Below, in pieces: positions 10,089-18,747 of a DNA stretch of 37,685 bases. Made by a program: the position numbers and the translations under genes. Position 1 is the stretch's first letter. Every line of letters starts with the position of its first letter. The DNA lies in contig JABDFX010000019.1 of assembly GCA_013286315.1 (NCBI GenBank), forward strand, positions 1-37,685, written 5' to 3'. The DNA is from Bacteroidota bacterium. Its GTDB lineage: Bacteria; Bacteroidota; Bacteroidia; Chitinophagales; Chitinophagaceae. The notes beneath the pieces are model-generated. The model worked only from the letters and a program-made list of their open reading frames with translations. It did not search any database and had not been told where the DNA came from.

Positions 10089-10481
10089 GTGAATAAATAC
10101 CTCTTATATATCGCCATCAGTCTTTCTGCAATGAGTACTGCTGCGCAAAAAAATTACGAAAACATGGCAGACCGGTTCCTGGTTTATTATAATGCGGAGA
10201 AAGCAGACAGTATTTTTGCCATTTACTCAACCGGACTGAAAGAAAAGCTCCCCATTGAAAAAACCCGCGCCGTGTTCTCCGGTTTGCATATTCAGTATGG
10301 CGAATTGAGATCGCTTGATCTATTGAAACAGGACAGCGGGTTCAACTCATACAAGGCAATTTTTTCCCATCAGACACTCAGTCTGCTGCTGGCACTGACC
10401 GACGATAACCTGATTGACGGGTTCAGACTGGTTCCCTATAATCCTGAGCAATTTCCTGAGGAAAAGAAGAAGAGTAAATAG
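10089..10481 (+). CDS. Small secreted DUF3887-like protein
   Basis: The protein has 130 residues and starts at GTG, preceded by the purine-rich AAAGGATC. The GTG is preferred because it gives a full signal peptide (MNKYLLYIAISLSAMSTAAQ). The mature part (ADRFLVYYNAEKADSIFAIY, then GLKEKLPIEKTRAVFSGL and a LHIQYGELRSL strand) resembles the DUF3887/NTF2-like cone fold used for small ligand binding in periplasmic proteins. There is no visible catalytic motif. It stands alone between the lipoprotein gene and a minus-strand reductase. Family assignment is by eye and moderate; function is unknown. Confidence 0.65.
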   Translation: MNKYLLYIAISLSAMSTAAQKNYENMADRFLVYYNAEKADSIFAIYSTGLKEKLPIEKTRAVFSGLHIQYGELRSLDLLKQDSGFNSYKAIFSHQTLSLLLALTDDNLIDGFRLVPYNPEQFPEEKKKSK

Positions 10482-10518
10482 ACTCTTCAGGAAAATGTGA
10501 TGAATATATTAGTGCTTA

Positions 10519-11403
10519 TTAAACGCCCTGAGACAGGTTCTGGAAGTCTTCTTTATTAAGATTAATTTTTACACTTTCCATATTTTCTCTTATATGTTCA
10601 AGGGAACTGGTGCCCGGAATGAGCAGTATATTTTCGGAACGTTTTAACAGCCACGCTAATGCGATCTGGGCGGTTGTAGCCTTGTATTTTGCTGCGATGC
10701 GACCGATACTGTCCTGGAGCTTATGCGGACCCGAGGCAAGCGGATACCAGGGAATAAAAGCAATATTTTCTTTTGCTGTATAGTCAAGCACTTTCTCCCA
10801 TTTTCTGGTTCCCAGGTTATATAAATTTTGAACCGATACGATGGGTAATAACTTTCTCGCACGTTCGATATCCTGAATGTCCACTTCAGACAGTCCGACA
10901 TATTTTATTTTTCCTGCAGCAACTGCTTCGGCCACAGGAACCAGGGTTTCTTCGACAGGAACTTTTGGATCAACCCGGTGAAGCTGCCACAATTCAATCT
11001 GTGACACCTGCAGACGTTTCAGGCTGCCTTCTATCGCTTTTTTAATATATTCCGGTTTACCGTTGGTAACCCACTGCCCTGGTCCGGTACGTTCAAATCC
11101 GCCCTTGGTAGCTACGAGAATTTTATCATAATACCCTTTCAGTGCATCATGAATCAACACTTCACTCGTATGCGGACCATAAGCATCTGCCGTGTCAATA
11201 AAGTCCACACCCGATTCAACGGCCGATCTCAAAACAGCTATGGCTGATGAACGATTGGGTGCGTCTCCCCACACTCCGGGACCTGTCAGCTGCATCGCTC
11301 CATAACCCAGACGATTGATGCGACGTTTACCGGCCAGCAGGAAGGTTAGGGATTGCCGTTCCTTTTCCGATTCAAGAGGGTAATTTGTTTCTGATCTTTT
11401 CAT
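10519..11403 (-). CDS. Aldo/keto reductase family oxidoreductase
   Basis: The protein has 294 residues and an (alpha/beta)8 AKR layout. The catalytic tetrad is visible: Asp70 and Tyr75 in FIDTADAYG, Lys100 in VATKGG and His142 in WQLHR. The NADPH-binding end is present as IPGTSSLEHIRENM. Lengths of about 290 are usual for bacterial AKRs with this TADAYGPHTSE signature, which reduce aldehydes or ketones using NADPH in the cytoplasm. The substrate is unknown. The gene is divergent from the SDR at 11531, with a 127-bp shared upstream region. The N-terminal 20 residues are polar and lack homology clues, so the true start could be slightly downstream. Confidence 0.9.
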   Translation of the reverse strand: MKRSETNYPLESEKERQSLTFLLAGKRRINRLGYGAMQLTGPGVWGDAPNRSSAIAVLRSAVESGVDFIDTADAYGPHTSEVLIHDALKGYYDKILVATKGGFERTGPGQWVTNGKPEYIKKAIEGSLKRLQVSQIELWQLHRVDPKVPVEETLVPVAEAVAAGKIKYVGLSEVDIQDIERARKLLPIVSVQNLYNLGTRKWEKVLDYTAKENIAFIPWYPLASGPHKLQDSIGRIAAKYKATTAQIALAWLLKRSENILLIPGTSSLEHIRENMESVKINLNKEDFQNLSQGV

Positions 11404-11530
11404 AAAAAATTCAAATTTAACATTGCTGCTAATTATTCATAACAATGAGATTCCATAATTGTTTCCGGATGCAATTAGAATACCCGGCAGGCATGACTAT
11501 GGATTATTATTAACTTTAAAAAAAAATCAG

Positions 11531-12325
11531 ATGGATCTGAGACTTCAGAATAAAATCGCTTTTATCAGTGGGTCAACTTCAGGAATAGGATTTGCTATTG
11601 CCAAACGACTTCTTCAGGAAGGAGCAACCGTTATAATCAATGGTAGAACAAAAGAATCGGTAAATCAGGCTGTTACAGATTTAAATAAGCTGGCTCCCGG
11701 TTCAAATGTTTCGGGAATTCCCGCAGATTTTTCCAAAGCGGCTGAAGTGAATCAACTGATCCAGGCGATTCCTGATCTGGATATTCTGATCAACAATGCA
11801 GGGATTTTTGAGCCGATCCCTTTCAAGGATATTCCCGATGAAGACTGGTTCAAATTGTTCGAGGTAAACGTAATGAGTGGCGTGCGATTGTCAAGACATT
11901 TTTTTCCGAAGATGCTTGAAAAAAATGAGGGCCGGATTATTTTTATATCCAGTGAGTCTGCAGTTTTCATTCCGGATGAAATGATTCATTACGGCATGAC
12001 GAAAACAGCGCAGATAGCAGTGAGCAGAGGTTTGGCTGAATTGACCAAAGGCACAAAAGTTACCGTAAATACCATTTTACCCGGACCGACCATGTCAAAG
12101 GGTGCAAGCTCATTTATAGAAGACATATCAAAAAAGGACAAAATTTCACCGAAAGAAGTAGAAAAAGATTTCTTCAAAAATATGCGCCCGACTTCTCTTT
12201 TGCAACGCTTCGCCTCTGTTGATGAAATTGCTGACACAGTGGTTTACTTTGTAAGTCCGCTTGCATCTGCGACCAATGGAGCCGCCATTCGGGTGGAAGG
12301 AGGTCTGATCAGATCGATATTATAA
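11531..12325 (+). CDS. Short-chain dehydrogenase/reductase
   Basis: From ATG 11531 the protein has 264 residues. A longer reading from TTG 11459 is possible but gives an uncharacteristic leader, whereas MDLRLQNKIAFISGSTSGIG is the normal SDR start. The classic SDR motifs are TGxxxGIG-type SGSTSGIG (cofactor), NNAG, and the active-site Ser plus Tyr-x-x-x-Lys (YGMTK). The C-terminal ATNGAAIRVEGGLIRSIL is typical of the family. It reduces or oxidises an unknown carbonyl/alcohol with NAD(P)(H) in the cytosol. It diverges from the AKR gene, suggesting a shared stress or detoxification context, and converges with the DUF4139 gene, whose stop is only 7 bp away. Confidence 0.9.
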   Translation: MDLRLQNKIAFISGSTSGIGFAIAKRLLQEGATVIINGRTKESVNQAVTDLNKLAPGSNVSGIPADFSKAAEVNQLIQAIPDLDILINNAGIFEPIPFKDIPDEDWFKLFEVNVMSGVRLSRHFFPKMLEKNEGRIIFISSESAVFIPDEMIHYGMTKTAQIAVSRGLAELTKGTKVTVNTILPGPTMSKGASSFIEDISKKDKISPKEVEKDFFKNMRPTSLLQRFASVDEIADTVVYFVSPLASATNGAAIRVEGGLIRSIL

Positions 12326-12332
12326 TTGTAAT

Positions 12333-14201
12333 TTATTCCAAAACAACCGTCCTGTCTCTGGGGTATTTCACACTATATCCGAATCCCAATTTCTTTTCCT
12401 GACCCGGCAGCGTGGAAATCACCCAACTAAGTATACCTGTTTCTTTGTCGGCTTTTGCATCCGGTGCCTTGACGTCATCCACACTGATCTCTTTGTTTGT
12501 AGAAACGGGATACTGATCAACGATATGAAGGGTAACGGGTGCCTTTTTTGAATTGCGTACACTAATCTCGTAGTCCTTTGTTTCTGTGCGACTGGATCCG
12601 ATAAACTTTTTGGAGCTATATTCTTTTACCAATTTCCTGAATATTTTAATGCCATTGTCTTTCCCCAGTGAAAGTGAAATGGTATCCGCGGTTGCACCCA
12701 GATCGAGATAAGTTTTTCCCAGGTAAGTTCCTTCAAAATACAAACTGACTTCTCCGGATTGAAAATCGTAATCCTGCCAGTTAACTATTTTAGCCGTCAG
12801 GAAAACGGAGGGATCGATTTTCGGCGCTGAATAATAATCGTACATGGATGGTACATCAAATTGTTTTATACCAATCGTCGTTGTTTTACCATCTGTTTCC
12901 AAACTGTACTTATCGTCTATTTTAAATACTGTTGTTGTCGGCTGGATTTGTGTTATCACGGAGACGGTTTGAATGGATTCTTTTTTTTGTTTGGTATTGC
13001 TGCCAGTAACTGCAAGTCCTGATACACTGCCTACCAAATCCTGACGGGTAGTGTAACCTATTTCTTCGATATCATTTAAAGACGAAACGGAATGCTCCAT
13101 TGAAATGGTGTAATATCCGGTCTTTGCTAATATTTCCTTCATCTGATAACCGACGCTGGAAACCACGATTGTCTGGCCACTTGAAATATTCTGAAGTTTA
13201 AAAAATCCGTTTTCATCGCTTAATGTTGCGGTTTTACCTCCTTTTACTGCAACCGTGGCTCCTACGACGGGTTCATTGTTATCATCCATGATCCTGCCTG
13301 AAATAGTTCCATTGTTTATCTGGCCGCGCATAGATATAGAAGGATCATAATAATTAATCATCCAGGGTTGCAAAGGTGAAGGGGTTGCATTATTATTGGG
13401 ACTTCCGGTACTCAGAAACAGCGATATATTTTTCCAGGTCTCCCCACTCCTTTGGAAAACATTTGCATTCATCAGGACATTCAACGGTTTTGTAATATCA
13501 TCTAAATGCACATCATATATCGGATACCAGCCTGCATCTTTGATATTATATGATAACTGAAAATTTACGGTTCTCGTTTCCTTGCTTTCAATTAATACAA
13601 AAACAATATAGTTTACGCTGTCTTTCTTTTTGCTGATTTCCATCAGCTGCAATTTATTTTTTTCATATTCATGCTGGTCCGCAATCAGGCGTTTCTGAAT
13701 TTCCATCTCTTTTCCGTATACTTCTGTTAATCGTTGCCTTTGCAGATCGAGAGATTCTTTTAGTTCTGATGCCTTCACACCGGCTTGTCCGCCGATAGCC
13801 TGATTTTTTAACAGCATGGCCTCCTCATTTTTATATACATCCAGAAATTTAACATCCTGATCGAGTTTATCTTTTGCCGCACTGGATAATTCTGACAGGT
13901 TCCTTTCTTCCTGATCAATTTTGCGCACGCTTAAATAGTCTTTGTTTGTCTGGATCGAAAGCATCGTGATGTTTGCATCGGCTTTTAATTGCACAGTTTG
14001 TTGCTCCAGCTGATTACTCAGTCCGCCGAATGCAATTTCGGTTCGTCCCGGCAGAATATTGACCGTCGAAAATCTTTCCACCCGGGCACCCGAAGAGAAT
14101 ATGGTTACATTATTAATGGTTGTTTCGGCATTCAGCTTTTTTACCTGGGCGCGGGCTGACACGTATAACAGCAGGGTAAATACAAATAAAATGACTCGCA
14201 T
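12333..14201 (-). CDS. MuiA-family DUF4140/DUF4139 protein with inserted CarboxypepD_reg module
   Basis: The protein has 622 residues with a signal peptide ending near SARAQ. The N-terminal DUF4140 region (KLNAETTINNVTIFSSGARV) is followed by a coiled-coil stretch of about residues 95-215. The DUF4139 beta-rich domain (NFQLSYNIKDAGWYPIYDVHL) then runs to the C-terminus with IVNWQDYDFQSGEVSLYFEG and DQYPVSTNKEI. Between about 298 and 370 lies a carboxypeptidase-regulatory-like fold (SGRIMDDNNEPVVGATV). At about 373-400 a segment, IEEIGYTTRQDLVGSVSG, looks like the SusC plug start. The family is linked to mucoidy inhibitor A, of unknown biochemical function; location is periplasmic or outer-membrane. 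The inserted module is the unusual part. Confidence 0.85.
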   Translation of the reverse strand: MRVILFVFTLLLYVSARAQVKKLNAETTINNVTIFSSGARVERFSTVNILPGRTEIAFGGLSNQLEQQTVQLKADANITMLSIQTNKDYLSVRKIDQEERNLSELSSAAKDKLDQDVKFLDVYKNEEAMLLKNQAIGGQAGVKASELKESLDLQRQRLTEVYGKEMEIQKRLIADQHEYEKNKLQLMEISKKKDSVNYIVFVLIESKETRTVNFQLSYNIKDAGWYPIYDVHLDDITKPLNVLMNANVFQRSGETWKNISLFLSTGSPNNNATPSPLQPWMINYYDPSISMRGQINNGTISGRIMDDNNEPVVGATVAVKGGKTATLSDENGFFKLQNISSGQTIVVSSVGYQMKEILAKTGYYTISMEHSVSSLNDIEEIGYTTRQDLVGSVSGLAVTGSNTKQKKESIQTVSVITQIQPTTTVFKIDDKYSLETDGKTTTIGIKQFDVPSMYDYYSAPKIDPSVFLTAKIVNWQDYDFQSGEVSLYFEGTYLGKTYLDLGATADTISLSLGKDNGIKIFRKLVKEYSSKKFIGSSRTETKDYEISVRNSKKAPVTLHIVDQYPVSTNKEISVDDVKAPDAKADKETGILSWVISTLPGQEKKLGFGYSVKYPRDRTVVLE

Positions 14202-14394
14202 AGTGGGGTTTTAAGTACCTGATGCAGAATTCTTAAAAATTACACAAACAACTCCTGACTTCGCCATAACCCTGATCCCGATTGCGTGCGTAAAGCGATG
14301 GTTTCCATTCCCAACAGTTTTAACATCTGTTTCGGATTGCGTTTCCGTGAATGAACAAAGGGAATTGCTTTCTGTTGTATTTTGCAGTCAGCAG

Positions 14395-15327
14395 ATGTCA
14401 TTAGTAACTGTTTCCCATCTTTCGAAGAAATTCAGGTCCCATAACGCAGTGGATGACTTGTCATTCAGCGTAGAGGAAGGTGACGTATATGGATTTCTGG
14501 GCCAAAACGGCGCGGGAAAGTCAACCACCATCCGGATGTTACTGACACTGGTCAGGCCAACTTCAGGACATATTGATATTTTCGGATTAAACCTGAATAA
14601 AGAAAGAAAAAAAATCCTGAGTCAGATAGGTGCAGTGATAGAAAAACCCGACCTCTATAAATACCTGTCTGCTTATGAAAACCTTTCTCTCTTTGCACGC
14701 ATGAGTGGATTCATCAACAGCAAAAAAGAACTCAATGCACAATTGGAAATGGTGGGACTGGCAGGCCGGGAAACCGACCTGGTGAAAACATTTTCACAAG
14801 GCATGAAACAGCGGTTGGGAATTGCCGTTGCGTTGATCCATAATCCGCGGCTTATCATTCTGGATGAACCTACGAACGGCCTGGATCCACAGGGCATCGC
14901 AGACATGCGAAACCTGATATTACATCTGAGCCGGCATCTTCATAAAACCGTGATTGTTTCTTCGCATCTGCTCAATGAAATAGAACAGATTTCCAATCGT
15001 ATGCTGATCATCGATGAAGGAAAAAAAATCGTGGAAGGAACAGTTGAGTCTCTGACGGATCCTGCCAGAACCCTGGTGGAAGTAACTGTTGATAACCCGA
15101 TCGCCGCTACCAGCCGGATTGAAAGCTCTTCCTGGTTTTGCTACCTGATAAAGACGGAGAATAATCATTTGATTTTTCAACTGCCGAAACACCTGATACC
15201 TGAACTGAATCGTTCATTGGTTCAGCTGGAAATAAACGTTTTATCGCTTCAGGCTAAAAATTCGCTGGAAGCCCAATTTTTATCCTTAACCCGGAGTAAA
15301 CAAAATGTGGCAGCTTTTACAGATTGA
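14395..15327 (+). CDS. ABC transporter ATP-binding protein
   Basis: From ATG 14395 the protein has 310 residues. A GTG at 14347 in frame would add 16 residues that lack ABC homology, so ATG 14395 (MSLVTVSHLSKKF) is preferred. It has Walker A GQNGAGKST, the signature loop FSQGMKQRLG, Walker B LIILDEPTNGLDP and the switch His in VSSH. The C-terminal ~90 residues form the accessory domain common to drug/gliding-type ABC-2 exporters. It powers the membrane partner encoded directly downstream, whose start overlaps the end of this gene by 23 bp. The exported substrate is not evident. Confidence 0.93.
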   Translation: MSLVTVSHLSKKFRSHNAVDDLSFSVEEGDVYGFLGQNGAGKSTTIRMLLTLVRPTSGHIDIFGLNLNKERKKILSQIGAVIEKPDLYKYLSAYENLSLFARMSGFINSKKELNAQLEMVGLAGRETDLVKTFSQGMKQRLGIAVALIHNPRLIILDEPTNGLDPQGIADMRNLILHLSRHLHKTVIVSSHLLNEIEQISNRMLIIDEGKKIVEGTVESLTDPARTLVEVTVDNPIAATSRIESSSWFCYLIKTENNHLIFQLPKHLIPELNRSLVQLEINVLSLQAKNSLEAQFLSLTRSKQNVAAFTD

Positions 15328-16186
15328 ACTTTTAAAGATATTCCGGAAACCCAGGACTTATATCAGTTTTGGCGCCATTGCCGCAATGGTGATCATTATC
15401 CAGATTGCGCTGAAATTTGACGGACAATCCTATATCGAATTCCTCACGGGCAGTTTGAAAGATTCGCTTGAAATTCCTTACACAAATATTCTTAACGGAT
15501 ATTTTGTTTGCTTTATCATACTGAATTTACTGTTGATTCATATTCCCCTGCTCATCGCCCTGGTTGCGGGAGATTCCATTGCAGGTGAAGCCAATATGGG
15601 AACTCTTCGGTTGATCGCCAGCAAACCCGTCAGCCGCACGGGACTCATGCTCGCAAAATTTATGGCAACGATCATTTATACAGCTTTGTTGTTAATCTGG
15701 CTGGCATTTATTTCACTACTGATCAGCATATTGATTTTCGGAACCAATGATATTCTGATTGCAAGGAATGATGCTTTGGAAATCATCCAACGCAATGACG
15801 TATTGTGGAGATACATGGCTGCATTTGCCTTTGCAACCCTGGCGCTCACGACTGTGGCGGCTCTGGCTTTTCTGCTTTCTGTATTTGCTGATAATTCCGT
15901 CGGGCCCATCGTTTCCACTATCAGTATCGTGATTGTTTTTACGATTTTGTCTGAAATGCAAATTCCGTTGTATGATCGAACCATAAAGCCATTTCTTTTC
16001 ACTTCTCATATGCTGGCATGGAAAGGCTTTTTTTATAGCAAGGTAGACTCGGGCGGATCATCGCTTCCCGGCACGATTGAAAATATCCGGGCCATTGGGA
16101 AAAGCAGTTTGATCCTCGTATTATATATTATTGGCTTTGTTTCAGCGGCGATTTATGCGTTTAACAAAAAGGACATTCTAAGCTAA
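15305..16186 (+). CDS. ABC-2 type permease
   Basis: The protein has 293 residues with about six hydrophobic segments, starting after a short amphipathic lead (MWQLLQIELLKIFRKPRTYI) typical of ABC-2/NosY-type permeases. The motif GEANMGTLRLIASKPVSRTG between the second and third membrane segments is family-typical. It is translationally coupled to the ATPase and probably forms the membrane half of the exporter. The stop TAA lies in AAGCTAAGG, which already resembles the hexamer repeat that follows from 16192. Substrate unknown. Confidence 0.9.
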   Translation: MWQLLQIELLKIFRKPRTYISFGAIAAMVIIIQIALKFDGQSYIEFLTGSLKDSLEIPYTNILNGYFVCFIILNLLLIHIPLLIALVAGDSIAGEANMGTLRLIASKPVSRTGLMLAKFMATIIYTALLLIWLAFISLLISILIFGTNDILIARNDALEIIQRNDVLWRYMAAFAFATLALTTVAALAFLLSVFADNSVGPIVSTISIVIVFTILSEMQIPLYDRTIKPFLFTSHMLAWKGFFYSKVDSGGSSLPGTIENIRAIGKSSLILVLYIIGFVSAAIYAFNKKDILS

Positions 16187-16191
16187 GGTTC

Positions 16192-16233
16192 AAGGCTAAG
16201 GCTAAGGCGAAGGCGAAGGCGAAGGCGAAGGCG
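16192..16233 (+). repeat. Tandem hexamer array, 2 x AAGGCT + 5 x AAGGCG
   Basis: Seven perfect 6-bp units run without interruption between the permease stop codon and the next gene (ATG 16261). The frame is not obviously coding. The same unit recurs at 16970-17119, 25288-25403, 25930-25955 and 27565-27582. Confidence 0.9.
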
Positions 16234-16260
16234 TAGAGTCCTAAAAAAAAGAAAATGTAA

Positions 16261-16950
16261 ATGAAATCAAAATATTTATTTTCTATTTTAATTTTTTCCT
16301 TTTTAGGGGCGTATGCGCAGGATGCTACTACCCTGGTAAAAGGGATTCGTGCGAATCTGGAAAAGATAAATGACTATGAAGCGGATGCAAAATTTAAAAC
16401 AGAAATTTCCTTTCTGAAAGTACCGGATGCCGTGGTTAAAATTTATTATAAGAAGCCGGATAAAATAAAAATCAAAAATCAAAACGGCATCTCACTGGTT
16501 CCGAAAGAAACGGTCAGCATCAGTTTATATAGTCTGTTGAACAGCCACTACACTGCGCTGGACGGCGGAACCGATCTTGTGCAGGGAATTCCGGTAAGAA
16601 TCATTAAACTTTTACCTGCAGATGAAAATGCAGAGCTGGTGCTGGCAACTCTTTATATAGATACCAAACGACTGCTGGTTTTAAAGGCAAAGACTACAAC
16701 CCGTGAAAGCGGAACCAACGAAGTGGAGCTATTCTATGGAAAATTCCTTCCAGTTGGATTGCCAGACCGCATCATTTTCAGCTTTAATACAGAAGACTTC
16801 AAATTACCCAAAGGTGTCACTTTTGACTATGATGACGGCACGGCAAAAAATAAAGGAGCTGAACCAGGTAAAAATCAACGCGGGAGAATTGAAATTACTT
16901 ATTTGAATTATGCGGTTAATAAAGGGTTATCTGATTCACTCTTTAAGTAG
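16261..16950 (+). CDS. LolA-like outer membrane lipoprotein-sorting protein
   Basis: The protein has 229 residues with a signal peptide ending near GAYAQ. The LolA/RseB-like fold is suggested by LVKGIRANLEKINDYEADAK, the strand pair around VVKIYYKKPDKIKIKNQNG, and TLYIDTKRLLVLKAKTTT. LolA carries lipoproteins through the periplasm; this variant group (outer membrane lipoprotein-sorting protein) is wider and the cargo is unknown. It lies 74 bp after the ABC permease across the hexamer array, so it may be part of an export module, though a direct link is not shown. A second LolA-like protein occurs at 33795. Confidence 0.75.
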   Translation: MKSKYLFSILIFSFLGAYAQDATTLVKGIRANLEKINDYEADAKFKTEISFLKVPDAVVKIYYKKPDKIKIKNQNGISLVPKETVSISLYSLLNSHYTALDGGTDLVQGIPVRIIKLLPADENAELVLATLYIDTKRLLVLKAKTTTRESGTNEVELFYGKFLPVGLPDRIIFSFNTEDFKLPKGVTFDYDDGTAKNKGAEPGKNQRGRIEITYLNYAVNKGLSDSLFK

Positions 16951-16969
16951 ATGTTCTTTCGGTAGGGCG

Positions 16970-17119
16970 AAGGCTAAGGCGTGAGGCCAAGGCTAAGGCT
17001 AAGGCAAAGGCTAAAACCAGTATGAAAATCTGCGGGTGATCGAAAACGATTACCTTTCGTTTTTACTTTAACGCCTTAGCCTTAGCCTTAGCCCTGGCCT
17101 TAACCCTGGCCTTAGGCCT
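16970..17119. repeat. Inverted hexamer-repeat element (arms about 45 nt)
   Basis: The left arm (about 16970-17014) is made of AAGGCT-type units and the right arm (about 17073-17119) of the reverse complement, GCCTTA-type units. The best stem is 17 bp perfect, 16989-17005 with 17073-17089, and imperfect pairing extends outwards. About 67 bp separate the best arms. It fills most of the 261-bp gap between the LolA-like gene and the ammonia-lyase gene; no ORF is supported there. Confidence 0.85.
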
Positions 17120-17150
17120 TGAGCTTTAGTCTCCTGTGGCTTAACAAATA

Positions 17151-17182
17151 TTTGCCGACTTGACCTTAATTCGCTTTTTTTG
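17151..17182 (+). promoter_or_regulatory. Candidate Bacteroidota promoter of the ammonia-lyase operon
   Basis: A TTTG box at 17151-17154 and TTTTTTTG at 17175-17182 (one mismatch to TAnnTTTG) are spaced by 20 nt, fitting the Bacteroidota -33/-7 arrangement. A start around 17188-17190 would leave a short leader of about 25 nt before ATG 17212. The AT-rich -7 makes chance matches likely. Confidence 0.35.
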
Positions 17183-17211
17183 CGCTTGGGCACTTAAAAC
17201 AGACTACATAC

Positions 17212-18747
17212 ATGGTAGAAATCGGATCGCGGAGTCTTTCTCTTATCAATTTCTCAGATATAGTTTTCAAAGCGGATCAAATTGCCCTGAATCCGGCTGC
17301 ACTTGAAAAGGTGGATGCCAGTTTTCAATTCTTAAAACACTTCTCAACCGGAAAACTGATTTACGGCATCAACACTGGATTCGGTCCCATGGCCCAATAC
17401 AAGATCAGTGACGAAAACAGGCTCCAGCTTCAATATAATCTCATTCGCAGTCATAGTTCAGGCATGGGAAATACTTTAAGCCCCCTGCTTGGAAGAGCGA
17501 TCCTGTTGGCCAGGCTGAACAGTCTCATGCAAGCGCACTCTGGTATTCATATCAGTCTTGTGGAGCTTCTGGCGGCATTCATCAATCATAATATTGTCCC
17601 CTGCATTTATGAACACGGAGGTGTGGGCGCCAGCGGCGACCTGGTGCAACTTGCCCATTTGGGACTCAACCTGATCGGAGAAGGCAAGGTTTGGTACGAA
17701 TCGGGTTGGCAGGATACGGCGACTGCACTCAAAAAAGCCGGCCTCAAACCGCTCGAAGTACAGATACGGGAAGGTCTCTCTGTTATCAATGGTACGTCAG
17801 CCATGACGGGTATTGGTTTGGTAAATATCGTTCTTGCAAAAAAATTACTGGCCTGGTCGGTCATGTTCTCATCCATGACAAACGAAATAGTGGAAGCTTA
17901 CGATGATCACTATTCCAAAGAGCTCAATATTGTAAAACATCATACGGGGCAAAATTATATTGCTGCCATGATGCGGGGTATGCTGAAGGATAGCAAAATG
18001 ATCCACAGCCGTTCTGAGCATCTCTATAATCCTGCCAATATTGAACACGATGTATTTGAAGATAAAGTGCAGGAATATTATTCCCTGCGTTGTGTTACAC
18101 AGATTCTGGGACCGATATACGATACGATTGAACATGCCGAAAGAATCCTTGTTGAAGAACTCAATTCGGTAAATGATAACCCGGTGATCGATCATCAAAA
18201 CCGGAACATTTTTCATGGCGGCAATTTTCATGGCGACTATGTTTCGCTTGAAATGGATAAATTGAAAATTGCCATTACAAAGCTGTCAATGCTCGCCGAA
18301 AGGCAGCTGAATTATCTACTCAATGATAAGTTGAATCAAATTCTACCACCCTTTGTAAATCTGGGAGTTCTGGGATTTAATTTTGGCATGCAGGGTATGC
18401 AGTTTACTGCTGTTTCCACCGTTGCGGAAAATCAAACGCTCTCCTATCCCATGTACGTGCACAGCATTCCGAATAACAACGATAATCAGGATATAGTGAG
18501 TATGGGTTGCAATGCTGCGCTGATGGCAAAAAAAGTAATCGATAATAGTTTTGAAGTGCTGACAATCCAGGCCGTGACGATTTTGCAAGCCATAGATTAT
18601 TTAAAATGCCAGGAAAAACTTTCACCGGCAACCCACAGGGTTTATTCCTCCATCAGAAAGATATTTCCGAAATTCATAGAGGACGGTCCAAAATACGAAG
18701 AACAGGAAAAGGTAAAAAACTGGCTCCTTCAAAATGAACCATTATGA
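17212..18747 (+). CDS. Tyrosine ammonia-lyase (MIO aromatic amino acid lyase)
   Basis: The protein has 511 residues. The MIO cofactor forms from Ala140-Ser141-Gly142 in HGGVGASGDLVQL; the catalytic Tyr51 is in YGINTGFGP. The substrate pocket has Ser80-His81 in NLIRSHSSG. Long stretches agree, from memory, with the characterised Flavobacterium johnsoniae tyrosine ammonia-lyase, for example KVQEYYSLRC, LAERQLNYLLN, FVNLGVLGFNFGMQG and MYVHSIPNNNDNQDIVSMG. That enzyme carries the same RSHSSG, so Ser-His does not force a histidase call. The reaction is non-oxidative removal of ammonia from tyrosine to give p-coumarate, the aromatic starter of flexirubin-type pigments. It opens the pigment locus and overlaps the next gene by 4 bp. 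Confidence 0.9.
   Translation: MVEIGSRSLSLINFSDIVFKADQIALNPAALEKVDASFQFLKHFSTGKLIYGINTGFGPMAQYKISDENRLQLQYNLIRSHSSGMGNTLSPLLGRAILLARLNSLMQAHSGIHISLVELLAAFINHNIVPCIYEHGGVGASGDLVQLAHLGLNLIGEGKVWYESGWQDTATALKKAGLKPLEVQIREGLSVINGTSAMTGIGLVNIVLAKKLLAWSVMFSSMTNEIVEAYDDHYSKELNIVKHHTGQNYIAAMMRGMLKDSKMIHSRSEHLYNPANIEHDVFEDKVQEYYSLRCVTQILGPIYDTIEHAERILVEELNSVNDNPVIDHQNRNIFHGGNFHGDYVSLEMDKLKIAITKLSMLAERQLNYLLNDKLNQILPPFVNLGVLGFNFGMQGMQFTAVSTVAENQTLSYPMYVHSIPNNNDNQDIVSMGCNAALMAKKVIDNSFEVLTIQAVTILQAIDYLKCQEKLSPATHRVYSSIRKIFPKFIEDGPKYEEQEKVKNWLLQNEPL

Noticed and set aside
11404-11530. TAAATTTG box on the minus strand at 11412-11419 as the AKR promoter
   Set aside because: It lies only 8 bp from the start codon, leaving no room for a leader, and no TTTG box at the right spacing is clear.
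11459-11530. TTG start extending the SDR by 24 residues
   Set aside because: The extension lacks any SDR feature; ATG 11531 gives the normal family start.
14347-14394. GTG start extending the ABC ATPase by 16 residues
   Set aside because: The added residues lack homology and ATG 14395 gives the usual beginning.
16187-16260. Tandem array read as coding for a Lys-Ala repeat peptide
   Set aside because: It lies directly after the permease stop codon and no frame with a start supports it.
16192-17119. Hexamer arrays read as a CRISPR array
   Set aside because: The units are 6 bp with no spacers, and no cas genes are nearby.
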